Assembly (NCBI GenBank): GCA_028455995.1
Contig: JABELC010000002.1
Location: forward strand, 3,782,001-3,846,000
Length of the DNA stretch: 64,000 nt
From: Scleromitrula shiraiana
Lineage: Eukaryota; Ascomycota; Leotiomycetes; Helotiales; Sclerotiniaceae
Reading direction: 5' to 3'
Made by a program: the position numbers and the translations under genes. Below the pieces are notes generated by a model. That model was given only the letters and a program-made list of their open reading frames with translations, was not told where the DNA came from and did not search any database. Numbering within the stretch: position 1 is the first letter of the stretch; each line of letters begins with the position of its first letter. Shown here one piece after another: positions 22,109 to 33,705 of this stretch.

Positions 22109-22974
22109 AGTGTGGAACGCCAATTTGCATAGCGATTTTGAGATCAAATGCCAGTCTGAAACTTCCTTCGTTCACCGTGATGTGGTTTGCACTCAATCTA
22201 AAGTTTTTCGAGCGGCTTCGGATATTGGTTTTCAAGTATGTATCTTCTATCTCATAGCACTAGGGGCCAGACTTCTCTCAAGTAATAATATACAATATTT
22301 ACGGATACATGCTCATCAAAGCACAGGAATCCTTCACCCGAGTAATGAGGCTTCATGAAGACGAGCTCGACAATGTGCAGAGGATGGTCGAGTTTCTATA
22401 CACAGGAGACTACAACGACGAGTCCGAGAATATCTGGAGCCCCGGTGAAGATGATCGTCTCGCGGTTAACGCCAAAGTCTACGTGCTCGGCAACAAATAC
22501 GACATTCCCACGCGCAGGAATCTTGCGCAAGAAAAATACAAAAAAACACTCCCCCTCGACTGGAACAAGGCGTCCTTCCTAGCCAGCCTAATCATAATCT
22601 TCACAGAGATCCTCGACAGCGACAAAGCGCTCACCACGGCTGCTATTGAAACGGCCGTCGAACATGTGCATGAATTAAAGTGCAAGAAAGATTTCGTTGC
22701 GCTTTGCAAGGACAATGCCGCGTTATCATTTGCGCTGTTTAGTTCTCTTGCCAATGAGGCTACGAGAGCGGCAAATATGGTGACGGCGTTCCGGCTACCA
22801 AATCAACCGTGTCCTACTGTTCAGATTGGATCCCGTCTTTCGGGAAAATGTCCATGCCAACACCATTATACAAATGTTGGGATGTTGTCGGCGGGACTCA
22901 GATACTGTAATAAATGTTATAAGTATTGCTATTTTGACCCTGATGGTCCTTCGAAGCTATCCGATAGATGGTAA
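22109..22974 (+). CDS. BTB/POZ-domain protein, 5' end unresolved
   Basis: Two exons are clear: 22109-22235 and 22327-22974, separated by a 91-nt intron (gtatgt...cacag) in the same position as in the two other BTB copies in this window. The protein reads HSDFEIKCQSETSFVHRDVV, then a CTQSKVFRAA motif, MVEFLYTGDYNDE and AKVYVLGNKYDIPTRRNLA, the normal BTB order. The C terminus has a Cys-rich module (CPCQHH...YCNKCYKYC) that may bind zinc. In-frame upstream codons run into TAA at 22086 without an ATG. A first coding exon ending before the aatag at 22108 is needed, but I could not find a convincing one. The gene may be intact with an undetected exon or may have lost its start. Likely role: a protein-protein adaptor. 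Confidence 0.7.
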
Positions 22975-24100
22975 TGGTGATGAGAATGTACTGGGTTTTA
23001 TTCACGTTTTTAGCTCATGGATTAGATTGGGTTGGATTGGGTTTCATCTAACATATGCAAATGAATAAAACCCATTCCAAACAAATCATTTGCATATGAT
23101 ATCCCGATTCATGATGTCTGATATTTGCGTGTTTGTAAATAGTCAATTAACTGCACATTCCCATGAACCAACCCATCATTTACTTTTCCCGAGCATCTGC
23201 GTCATAATAAACAAGCTTCTAGATCTTTTTTCTATCATATCTTCTATATGTTCTTCCGTTTCCCTTCCATTCTTCCTAAAAAAAAAAGTCAATTGGCTCA
23301 CTCACTAGATCTGGTGTTTATGGCGTTGGATTAGTCATCTATCTGTAATTATATATAGGCTTGCTTGTAGCAACGTTGTTTGGAACAATATCATATAGCA
23401 CAACTTGTCCTGATGCTCTATCGTCTGTCTTTTCTTTTCTTTTCTTTTCTTCTCTCTTTACCTTCCTATATTTTATCCATGTAAAAGCGAATTAGATGAT
23501 TTAATTCAGTGTTACTCTACGAACTTGAAGTAAGAAAATGCAAGATTTGCCGCTCGAGATTGATAAACTTTCATTCTTTGGTTCAGAATCATCTTTATTC
23601 TATCATTTACAAACTATTATTCTTTTCATCATGATATCTATCTAAGAAACAACATCTTATGTATCATATAAACATTCATTTCATTATTTTTGTGTTCATT
23701 ATTCTATCATTCTTGAAATGACAGTGACCTATATCGGAAACAAAAGTTCATTCTACTCGAAGAATGAATCTCAACTATCCCTCGATCATACATCTTATGT
23801 TAATTCAATAATATATATCAACCTATTCAGTTCTACTATGATGACTTGGAAACAATGGTCTATGTTTAGATCATCAGTAGTGTTTGGAGAATGATGAATA
23901 GTTCGAGATTTGTCTTGAAATCTTCTTGTCTACAATTTTCCAAACAAAATCTTCTTCAAGACTATCAACTACCAGGTTTACAAATCATTTACATTACCAT
24001 TTTCAAACAGATCAAGAAGCAAAACTACCAAACCAAATCTTGAATTAAATATCATATTTAGACATGTCTTGTCAAGCTGTCTCTCCTCCTCCATCTGTTG
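22975..24100. other. Intergenic between the two tandem BTB genes
   Basis: AT-rich, with a cttttcttttcttttctt tract at about 23427-23452. A leader-like CA/CT-rich stretch (23970-24060) precedes the second BTB gene. No other gene was seen. Confidence 0.55.
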
Positions 24101-24924
24101 ATGATACAAGTAAGTCCGAATCATCATACAACCTCACCTCTATATTCTGACAACATCTATAGAATGCTGGCCTCCGGCAATTTCAGTGATTTGACTATCA
24201 CATGCAAAGGAGAGACTTTCAAAGTCCATCGAGTTGTGGTTTGTTCTCAATCAAGACCACTTAATGCAGCTGTCACAGGAGGCTACCAGGGAAGTCATAC
24301 TGTTTCTGATATCATATTCTCATGAACTATCTACTAACAATACAATAGGAAACCACCACGGGAGTGGTTAACCTCGAGGATGACGAACCGTTGATTGTCC
24401 AGAAGATGATCGAGTTTTTGTACTCGCAAGACTACGATGACCAGGATGACATCTCGAAATCAATCGGAAGTCTTGTTCTTCATGCAAAACTCAGCATCAT
24501 TGCTGATAAGTATGATGTGCCTAACCTGCTCAAAATCGCAGTCCAAAAATACGAAAAAGAATTTGCCACTGAGTGGGATGCACCGGCTTTCATAAATAGT
24601 CTCCGAGTTCTATACGAGGAAGCTTTTAATGTCGATCCCTTGAGGAAACACGCATTGAGGATAGCCACAGAACGCTTTGATGGATTGAAAAAGAGAGTCG
24701 AAATGGCGGATCTATGTAAAGCCAATGCCGAGCTATCGTTCGATTTGCTCATGTCCAAACCGGCTGGCGCGCAACTTCGTTGCCCCAAGGGACATGATCG
24801 AAATCAATACTGCTACCCACTCAATCAAACTGTAACAAGTTTAACATTGCATTGTTGCCATTCTCCTGTACCAGGTGGAGCTCGTTGTGGTGAGAAATAC
24901 GAAATAACTGGGAAAAGAGATTAA
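24101..24924 (+). pseudogene. BTB/POZ-domain gene, second copy, with non-canonical splice donor
   Basis: The N-terminal half (24101-24289) encodes a BTB start (MLASGNFSDLTITC, then FKVHRVVVCSQSRPLNAA) ending in GGYQ. The second half (24349-24924) resumes in frame with ETTTGVVNLEDDEP, MIEFLYSQDYDDQ and LSIIADKYDVPNLLK, and has a Cys-rich tail (RCPKGH...LHCCHSP...RCG) like the copy at 22 kb. The expected phase-0 intron between them (24290-24348, with ctaac branch site and tacaatag end) should begin GTAAGT but reads GGAAGT. The next GT (24294) is in the wrong phase. If the intron is retained, the protein stops after about 75 residues at 24323. A second ATG at 24064 followed by gtaagt exists but does not splice in frame. 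The locus may be a recent pseudogene or may use a rare splice site. Confidence 0.65.
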
Positions 24925-26831
24925 CGGGATAGCTTTTAGGATGGAGTTTCAACCACAATGAACGAAGAGTGTTTTCAGGACTTAGGGGGAGGGGCGAGGA
25001 ATTGTATCTTTACATAAATATAATAAACCAATCACTCAACTGATATAAATGTGCAAGTGCAAATGCAAATGCAAATTTGATCATTCATCTGAGCTTGAAT
25101 CTGAAAATGTGACTACTAACCAACTCAATGGCTACAATAACGGCCAACTAAGCACATCCTTATTGTAAATGGCAAACAAGATCATTCCATCACGAGGACT
25201 ACATACTTACTTACATATCTGCATATAAATGAGGCCCGCCATCCATCACCCATCATCCATCCATCCATCTACGAATTCGCATTCGCAAGGCAAACAGACA
25301 GACGTCTTCTCTACCCCACTCCACCCACCACCCACCCACCATCCACCATCTACTTCCAACATCTCCCCACAATCTATTCGCCCACCCCAATCCAATCCCA
25401 TTTTTAATTCCAGCCCCATCCCAACCCATCCCGTCCCAACCCAGCATAAGCAAGAAAAAGAAAAAAAAAAAAAAAAAAAAAAAAAAGAACCAAGATAAAA
25501 AATCACAAGGCGGAGAAACCAACCGACCGACCCCCTCCTGCGGGCCTCGCCCTCCAGGTGGATCGCCATCCCTGTTCCCCGTCGCGTCCGCAATCCAATC
25601 GTAGCGATATGGATATCGCCTCGCTCACCGACTGGCTCGCGATGCCCATGCCGAAGTAGGAGGGCTGGGTATGCTGGGTATGCTGGGTATGCTTGGTGGG
25701 ATTGGATATGGTAGGGCTAGTTTGTTGCATGCTGGCTGGAACTTTTGCGGCGTTTCTTGAAGGGTGAGGAGAGGAGAGGAGAAGAAAGGAAGGAGAGGAA
25801 AGGGAAGGAAAGGGAATTTATGGGATAGCTTGGGAGAAATGAATGATTGTCATGGCGATGGGTTGGGTTAGGTATCGCATGGCGTGGATATATGCGATAA
25901 GATAAGATAGGATAGGACAGGATAGAATAGGATAGGATTTGGGCTTACATGTTTGTGTACAAGTAGCTATAGCGGGGGCGGGTTTTCCGGACCAGTAAGC
26001 TAGTTAAAAGATAGGATATGCTTATGTTGGAATACGGATGGATGTGACTCATATGGCGATAGAATGGACGGTGGAGGAAACCGATACCAAACATTTAAAT
26101 CCAACCAGACCAAATGTATAAGTGATATATATGGAAAGAAGGCAAAATATCTGTCTACTTGTTATTCTATATGGTTGAGAAATAAACCCGGTCTACCAGG
26201 CCTGGCAATTGCATCGGAATAGGTAGAATGACTGGTCTATGCATAGTGGCGAGCACGGCATAGCATACATGGCATAGCATACATGGCATAGCATGGGGAT
26301 GGAGACTTATTATTAGAATTCGGATTTGGGATTGGAGGCCTTGTCGTGCATATGATAACATTTATTGGTATTGGATCACGACAGGTAAGGCAGGGCAAGA
26401 CAAGGCAAGACAAGGCAAGGCAAGGCGTGTTGCAGATATATTTATAATCTCACATAGTTTTTTAATTCTTTTGGTTTTATTTTGATTGATATTTCTTTGC
26501 TCTGATCTGATCTTATGTTTTGCATTCGATTATACTTATTTACTATTAATTGTGTTAAGAAGAGGAAATTGAGTTAATTGATTCATTATTTTCTTGAGGG
26601 TTATTCGTATTTCAGCTTGTGATAACGTATGTTACTCTATTCTGTTATTCTTGGGAGTGTTTGAGAAAAAGGTACTTATATATCATTTTCGACGGATAAA
26701 AGAGAACGATCTGGATACTGTGTTTCTCATCTAAGAAGCCGTCCTTAATTTTCTGAATTTTATCTCCTATAAATAAATCAATAATCTCAAAATTTTAACA
26801 ACTACAATACATCACGATTCAGCTTCCGAAA
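24925..26831. repeat. 1.9-kb intergenic region with many simple repeats
   Basis: No gene was found. Contents: catc and cacccacc tracts (25250-25345), an almost pure A tract (about 25453-25488), three tgctgggta repeats (about 25668-25695), gaggagagg purine tracts (25770-25815), gatag/gataa repeats (25905-25940), three catggcatagcata repeats (about 26255-26296) and ggcaagacaa repeats (about 26388-26426). Open frames across these tracts are compositional artefacts. The final 200 bp is the leader of the AAA gene. Confidence 0.8.
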
Positions 26832-29800
26832 ATGCCACCACCGGCTCCCAAACCATGCGAATCTTGTCATAAGACTACAGCTCAAACTCGTTCTATTCTC
26901 AAACAAACAATACTCTCTCTCGAAACCTTATCAGATATTTGCAGTAAACTTCTTCCTTTGGTGAGGAATCTGCATGCCAAAAATTTGTTGGGCAAGGGTG
27001 TGAAGGTTCTAGAAGGAGAACTAGAAGAGACACTGATGAAATTGAAAAAGTCAATAAATTCAGAGGTCGAAAAGTTGAAAGGGTTGAGAGAATTAGATGA
27101 AAATGTAAAGAAGACAACAGCACCAATAACAGCAACAACGACCATAGAAGAACCGAGAGCTAGTGCTCCAACTCCGATATATAGAGTTGATGTTCGATGG
27201 GGAGATGTCAAGATTCCATTCGTGGATATGGATTTTGATAATTCTAAAAACCCGTTAATGATGATGAATGGTCCCGAGAAAGTAACGGAGATATTGGTGG
27301 ATGATGACGAGGAGATTTCATCAGTTGGGAAGATTGATGAAGAGCGGTGTATGGATTTGGTCTTTGTACCATCTATGGTTACACCGGATCTACCCCATCT
27401 ACTCCGCGCCATCCGCCGGTGGCTCGAAAACTACTATGAGAACCTCACCTCACCCCTCCCCATCAAAATCGTCCAACAACTAGAAAAATCCGAACTAGAT
27501 CTAGGATTAGAGAGACTACAAACTACAGATTGTATATGGAATTCCAATTATCAAAGACAACGAATAGAAGTATTTACAATCCATGCACAAGGACCAACAT
27601 ACCGAGAAAAATGTATCTGTACACCCAGACCGCCACCGAATCATCATTCGGATATCTACTGTCCCAGGAATCTACCACGCGACCTGTCAAAATTTATCTG
27701 GCACCCGGTCACCAAAAATTGGGTTAAAAAAGGTATGGGACGACCACTCAAAATGGGCGGATTTCCACCCCCACCCCCTATATTCCCTCGTGTCAACGAC
27801 AATACCTCGGACGCAGGATCCGACACCGAATCCGAAACATCTGAACAAGCTATCGCACGCATCGAGCGAAACAAGAAAGAAAAGAAAGCCATTGCCGACA
27901 AAGCATGGGAAGACATAATGAGCATGACTGGGCTCGTATCCGTAAAAGAGCACGTACGAAGTCTAGCGGCCAAGATCGAGAATGCTAAACGGCAGAATAT
28001 CGAACTTAATGAGGAGAGATTCGGCGCGGTGTTTATGGGAAACTCCGGGACGGGAAAAACTACCATGGCGAGGATTTATGCAAAGTATTTGTATGCGCAG
28101 GGGATTATTTCCAGGGATGAGGTGATTGAGACGACGGGGACTTATCTTTCTGATGGGGGGATTGAGAGGACGAAGAGGTATATTGATCGCTTGAATGGGG
28201 GTGGGGTCATGTTTATTGATGATGCCATGACGCTGGATGATTATAGTAATGGGATGAAGATATTAGATTTCATATTGCAGGAGATTGATTCGAGGAAGGG
28301 GTCGGTGGTTTTTATATTGGCAGGACATGAGAAGGGTATGAGGAAGTTACTGGGCCATGGGACGAAGAGTGTGGAGACTTTGCTGCCTAATGTTCTTACA
28401 TTCAAGGATTTTGAGGAAAAGGAACTTTTGGAGATTTTGGGTAAGTGTATTAAGAAAAAATTCGATGGGAAAATGGAGGTTGAAGGGGGGTATGAGGGGC
28501 TTTATATGAGGATTGCGGCGAGGAGAGTCAGTAGGTTGAGAGGGGGAAGTCAGTTTGGGAATGCGAGGGAAGTGGAGAATTTGGTGGGCAAGATTTGGGA
28601 GAGACAATCTGCTAGGAGGGAGAAGGCGAGGAAAGAGAAGGAGGAGAAGAAGGGCGGTGAACTGATTGAAGCTATTCAGGGAGCAGCTGATAAGATAGAG
28701 GGTGCGGGTAGTGCTAGTGAAGGGGCTGTTGAAGGAGAGAAATCGGTCGAGGAAGACGCTACTGCGGCTGGAGATGGTGAAAATGAAGTCAAAGAGAACG
28801 AAAAGGAACCAACCGAAGCAGCAAAACAAATCACAGATACTGTGGAAGAAGATCTCCGAAAGTCAAAGTTCACTGAAGCTATCAAGGATGAAAAGGCAGA
28901 ATCGCCCAAGCTATCAAACGAGAACCAAGCTCCTGCCGAAACTATAGCATCAGAGAAATTAATGTTGATTGAGAAAACACCAATAGAAGAATCACAAATC
29001 AAGGAGATTTCTAACTTAACAGAGAAACCAAAATCATTGGAAGAAAAGACAGTTCAAGAAGTAAAACCAATAGAGAAAAAATTGGATGAGCTGAAACCAA
29101 CTCATGAAAGGATTTTATCACCAGGTGTAGTAGAAATAGTAGATGAGGCACCGAAAAAGACACCCAGAGTCGATGTGGAAAAGAAAGAACTAGAGGACGA
29201 ATCTACTAAAGATCAGTCCTCAAAAGACGAGTCTTCACCAGCAGAAGAAAAAACCCCAGAGGCTGAAAAAGCAGAACAATCAAAATCATCCAAGGAAACA
29301 GAAACAGACTCAGATTCAAGTTCGGATACAGATTCAGACACAACCCCAAGCACCCCACAAATCGAAATCGACCCCGAAGACCTCATCTTCACCAAAGAAG
29401 ATATCCTCGGACCAGACCCCTCCTCCGCCATTCTCAACAGTGTCGCCTGGCGCGAACTCCAATCACTAATTGGACTTGAGAAAGTAAAAAGCTCACTCCT
29501 CACTCTTCTCGAGCTCGTAAAAACCAACTACCAGCGCGAACTTGAAGAGAAACCTCTCCATCAATTCACACTCAACCGATTATTTCTGGGGCCAGCCGGA
29601 ACGGGTAAAACCGTCGTTGCAAAATTGTACGCCAAGATTCTCGGGGAAATAGGTATTCTGTCTAAAGGCGAAGTTATCTTTCGCAACCCGAGTGATCTAA
29701 TCGGTCAATATATCGGCGATTCCGAAGCTAATACAAAAGCTGCCTTGAATGCTGCCGTGGGAAATGTCCTTGTTATAGATGAAGCATATATGATGTATAG

Positions 29801-31374
29801 CGGCTCTCACGACGGAACAGGAAACGAAAGCGATTCATTCCGACAAGGAATAATCGATACGCTCGTCGCCGAAGTACAAGGAAATCCCGGTGATGATCGT
29901 TGCGTTCTCTTACTCGGATATAAAGAACCAATGACAGAGATGTTAGCACAATCGAATCCAGGATTGAGCAGAAGATTTCCCATCGCGAATGCATTTTGGT
30001 TTGAGGATTTCTCACTCGAGGAATTAGAGTTAATTTTGAGAAAGAAACTCGAAGAACAAGTTTTAGAGGCCACAGAACCCGCGATCAGAATCGCGATGGA
30101 TGTTCTGCAGAAAGCGAGCACGAGGTTGAATTTTGGAAATGGAGGCGAGGTGGAGAATTTAATTGCGGAGGCGAGGAGTAATTATCAAGCTAGGGTTTCT
30201 AATGTGCCGGTTTTGGAGAGACCTACTAAATGGGTTTTCCAACCGGAGGATTTTGACCCGGAATTCGATAGGGGTAAATCGGCAAATGCGAATTTGAAGA
30301 AACTTTTTAGAGATGTGGTCGGTTGTCAGAATATCGTTAGGCAGTTGGCGAGGTATCAGAATGTTTTTAAGGCGATGAAGAAGAGGGGATTGGATCCTAG
30401 ACCTTATATTCCTACGAATTTCGTTTTTAAGGGACCACCTGGTAAGTTATTTACCCTTTTATCTCCGTTTTGAATTTCCTCTATGCCCTACAAACGCAAT
30501 TAATTGTATCATATGAATGAATACTAATTTTCCCCCTCACAAAACAGGAACAGGAAAAACAACCACTGCCCGAAAATTCGCCCAAGTCTACTACGACATG
30601 GGTCTCCTCTCCTCCCCCTCCGTAATCGAATGTTCAGCCAGCGACCTAATCGGCAAATACGTCGGACATTCCGGCCCAAAAACAACACGAGTTCTTGAAA
30701 AGGCACTCGGGAAAGTCCTCTTCATAGATGAAGCATATCGTCTAGCACCGCATTCAGAATCCTATAGCTTTTCCTCCGAAGTAGTATCGGAACTTGTGGA
30801 TTTACTTACGAAACCGAAGTTTCAGGGGAAATTGATAGTTATTCTGGCTGGGTATGAAGAGGAGATTAATAGTTTGTTGGCGGCGAATCCGGGGTTGGCC
30901 AGTAGATTTCCGGATGAGTTGGTTTTTAAGGGGTTAGAACCGAAGGTCTGTTTGAGGATTTTGGAGATGAGGTTGAAAGGGGCGGGGATTACTTGTCCGA
31001 TTTTGAGGAGAGGGGAGGGGGAAGGTGAGGGAGATGAGGGGAGAAGAAGGGAATATGAGGCGTTGGTTAGGTTGATGGGTTTTTTGACGGAAACGAATGG
31101 ATGGGGAAATGCAAGAGATGTGGAGACGTTGGGGAAGACTGTTTGTAGGGATGTCTTTTTGGGGGGTGGTGTTGATGACGATGCCGAGGAAGATGAGAAT
31201 GAGAATGAAGACGACGAGGTTGAAGAGGTTGAGAATGAGAATCAGGAAGATCAAGAACAACAGGAGGGTGAATTGGTATGCAAAACGTCGACGATCACCC
31301 TTGCTCTGGAAACTATGTTACATGAGAGAAGACAAAGAGCTTATAATATAATGCCGCCGCCGAGATATGAATGA
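26832..31374 (+). CDS. Triple AAA+ ATPase, CbxX/CfxQ (SpoVK-like) family
   Basis: Exons are 26832-30441 and 30548-31374, giving 1478 aa. Three AAA+ modules follow an N-terminal helical region (about 1-120). AAA1 has Walker A GNSGTGKT at 403-410, but its Walker B reads FIDDA (D463, D464), with Asp in place of the catalytic Glu, and it lacks the usual NPGL-x-RFP arginine finger. AAA2 has GPAGTGKT at 920-927, VIDEAYMM and NPGLSRRFP. AAA3 has GPPGTGKT at about 1201-1208, FIDEAYRL and NPGLASRFP. The only intron splits the Walker A codon of AAA3. A roughly 260-residue Glu/Lys/Ser-rich linker separates AAA1 from AAA2. Bacterial relatives (CbbX) remodel Rubisco; fungal multi-AAA members have no settled role known to me. 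I infer a hexameric remodelling machine in which AAA1 binds but poorly hydrolyses ATP. Confidence 0.9.
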
Positions 31375-32222
31375 AATGAAATGTGACGGGATGGGATGGG
31401 ATGGGATTAATGGGATACATAGGTAGATGGGAATGGGAATGGGAATAGGATAGGATAGGGAAGGTATCTGGCTCGGTTGTGCAATGGATATGAATGAATG
31501 CATATGGATATACGATATAAATGAATATGACCACGGAAAGAAGATAGGATAAGAGAGGATAAGATATGTTATATAATATAGTATACATACCCAGCAGATA
31601 AGCGACGAATCTCAATATTCTTTTATTCTCTACTCTTTTCTTCAATCCGAGAATTCTCATCTTACACTTCATTCCCAACTCTAAACTGCCAAGATTCGAA
31701 GTTCAATCGTTCGTAGACATGACGTGAATGAACTAAACACTCCTATCACGTGATTCCACTAGTTTTGGAAAATCTACCTTAGTCAGGTGAATGAATGTAG
31801 TACCAAAATCTTGTTTGGAGAAAATATCTTTCTTCTTCTTCATCTTCTTCTCCAGCAAAAAATCATCCTTCCCTATATCACCTGGGCAGTCAATTATTTA
31901 TTGGGAGAAAATCAATTATTAGATATTTAGATATTGGTTGAACGATTGAACGAGCGAAGGAGTAGTTTACTCATCGTGCATTCGCGTTTTTCATTCGGTG
32001 TTACCGTCATAGTTTGGTAATTGCATATTATTGGTCAGACGGGTTTTTGGACAAGACAATTGAAAGTTTGGAATAGAATCATATTTGAATTTGTTTTTTC
32101 ATCTTCTTCTTCTTGAAAAGATATTCTGGGGGAGTGGGATTTGAGATTTTTATTTCTGTTTATTTTTTCGAGATTATTTTTTTATTTTTTTTTTACAAAG
32201 AAAAGTGGAAAATATATGCAAA
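31375..32222. promoter_or_regulatory. Intergenic with palindromic ATCACGTGAT at 31745-31754
   Basis: The 3' flank of the AAA gene has tgggatgggatgg and gaatggg repeats. A perfect 10-bp palindrome containing CACGTG lies about 470 bp before the PQ-loop gene. It is a typical bHLH (Cbf1-like) site and a candidate element for that gene. A T-rich leader follows (32090-32200). Confidence 0.5.
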
Positions 32223-33705
32223 ATGGTTCCTCCGCTTCAGAATTTAAATCTGGATATTGCCGCTATATCGGGGATCTGTGGGTAAGTTATTCTATTCATA
32301 TGTTCTTCTAGTTGTCTTTTCATTATTTTTGTTGGGATTTGAGGGATACGACATTAAATTGGATCGAGGAGAATTAAATGCTAATGAGATGATTTATAGA
32401 TCAATATCAATTGCTTGTTGGATTGTAGTATTTAGTCCTCAGATTATTGAGAATTGGAAGAGAGGCTCGGTTAGTATATTTTTATTTACATTGTCTCGAT
32501 TGTCTTTATTCATTCATATGAAAGAGAAGGAGGATGGTATTCAAGGTTGTTAGATATACTGATTTGAAAATTGTGGTAGGCTGATGGATTATCATTACAA
32601 TTTATTATCATCTGGTTAGCAGGTGATGTATTTAATATCTGGGGTGCAGTACTTCAAGGTGTATTGCCTACTATGGTAAGTATCTCCATTACTTGCACTA
32701 TTTTCCTCCCATGATATTCCTATGCTAACACCAAGCAAGATTATCCTCGCCGTCTATTACACAATAGCCGACATAGTCCTCCTAGCCCAATGTTTCTACT
32801 ACAAGGGCTTCACACTTCGAGATGAAGTTAAACCACCTCGATCAGACGAACCGACCGAAACCACCAGTCTTCTCCTTCCATCCGAAAGACCGACCCATCC
32901 CCGTCGTCGCTCGAGTAGTGTCTCAGTTCAACATCTTTCGCCCGTGGTACCACTTTTAGATCCATCTCCCGAAAGTTCAAATGAAGATTCAAGTACCGAG
33001 TCCACATCTAACGGCAATGGAAATGGCCACATGAATGGAACAACCACCACCACCCCTCATACGAAAAAATACAAGAAAAAGATCACCCCCCTAAAATCTA
33101 CCCTCTTCAATATCTTCTCCATCCTCATGGTTTGTATAGCCGGCATAATAGGCTGGTACATATCCTCCAGATCATCCCGCTCTCCACCCCATCATCACCA
33201 CACATCACCCTCTCCCGCCGAGCCAGAAGAACCCCTCCCCTTCTCCCCCTGGGGCCAAATCTTCGGCTACCTCTGCGCAGCCCTCTATCTACTCAGTCGA
33301 ATCCCCCAACTCCTCCTCAACTACCGTCGCAAAAGCACAGACGGAATATCCGTTCTCTTTTTCCTATTCGCCTGCATCGGAAACCTGACATTCGTATTGA
33401 GCATTTTGGCTTTCGAGTCGCCCTGTTTGCGTGGCCAATCTCAATCTCAAAACCAACCTCATTCGCACGCTCCATCTTTTTCCTACCTACAGGAATCGGA
33501 ATTGGAATCGTTCATGCAGGGACGAGGGGGGTGTGCGAAAAATCAAGCGCGAGATGAATATCTGAGATATCTAGCCGTGAATGGGAGTTGGATAGCTGGG
33601 AGCGCGGGGACGCTATTTTTGGACGCGGGGGTTTTCATGCAGGTTTTTTGGTATGGGGAGGGTGCGAGGGGAATGGATGGACATGTTGAGGAGGGGAGGG
33701 AGTGA
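32223..33705 (+). CDS. PQ-loop repeat vacuolar amino-acid transporter (Ypq/PQLC2-like)
   Basis: This is a membrane protein predicted to export cationic amino acids from the vacuole. Four exons, 32223-32281, 32400-32469, 32580-32675 and 32740-33705, keep frame and give 396 aa. Two PQ-loop repeats are visible: CWIVVFSPQIIENWKRGS with DGLSLQFIIIWLAGDVFN near residues 25-60, and LYLLSRIPQLLLNYRRKSTD with GISVLFFLFACIGN near 235-275. Each PQ motif lies at a helix end, as in family members. About seven hydrophobic segments are present. The central loop (about 100-180) is Ser/Thr/Pro-rich and variable, with TSLLLPSERP resembling a dileucine sorting signal (inference). The C-terminal part has NGSWIAGSAGTLFLD as a last helix. 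The yeast relatives are Ypq1-3. Confidence 0.9.

Noticed and set aside
24064..24163. Upstream exon for the second BTB gene (ATG at 24064, donor gtaagt, acceptor tctatag)
   Set aside because: Splicing it gives the wrong phase (AAA TGC TGG) for the BTB frame; the ATG at 24101 reads straight into the domain.
25246..25593. Gly/Trp-rich frames on the minus strand
   Set aside because: Produced by cccacc and poly-A tracts, with no family-like sequence and no introns or conserved ends.
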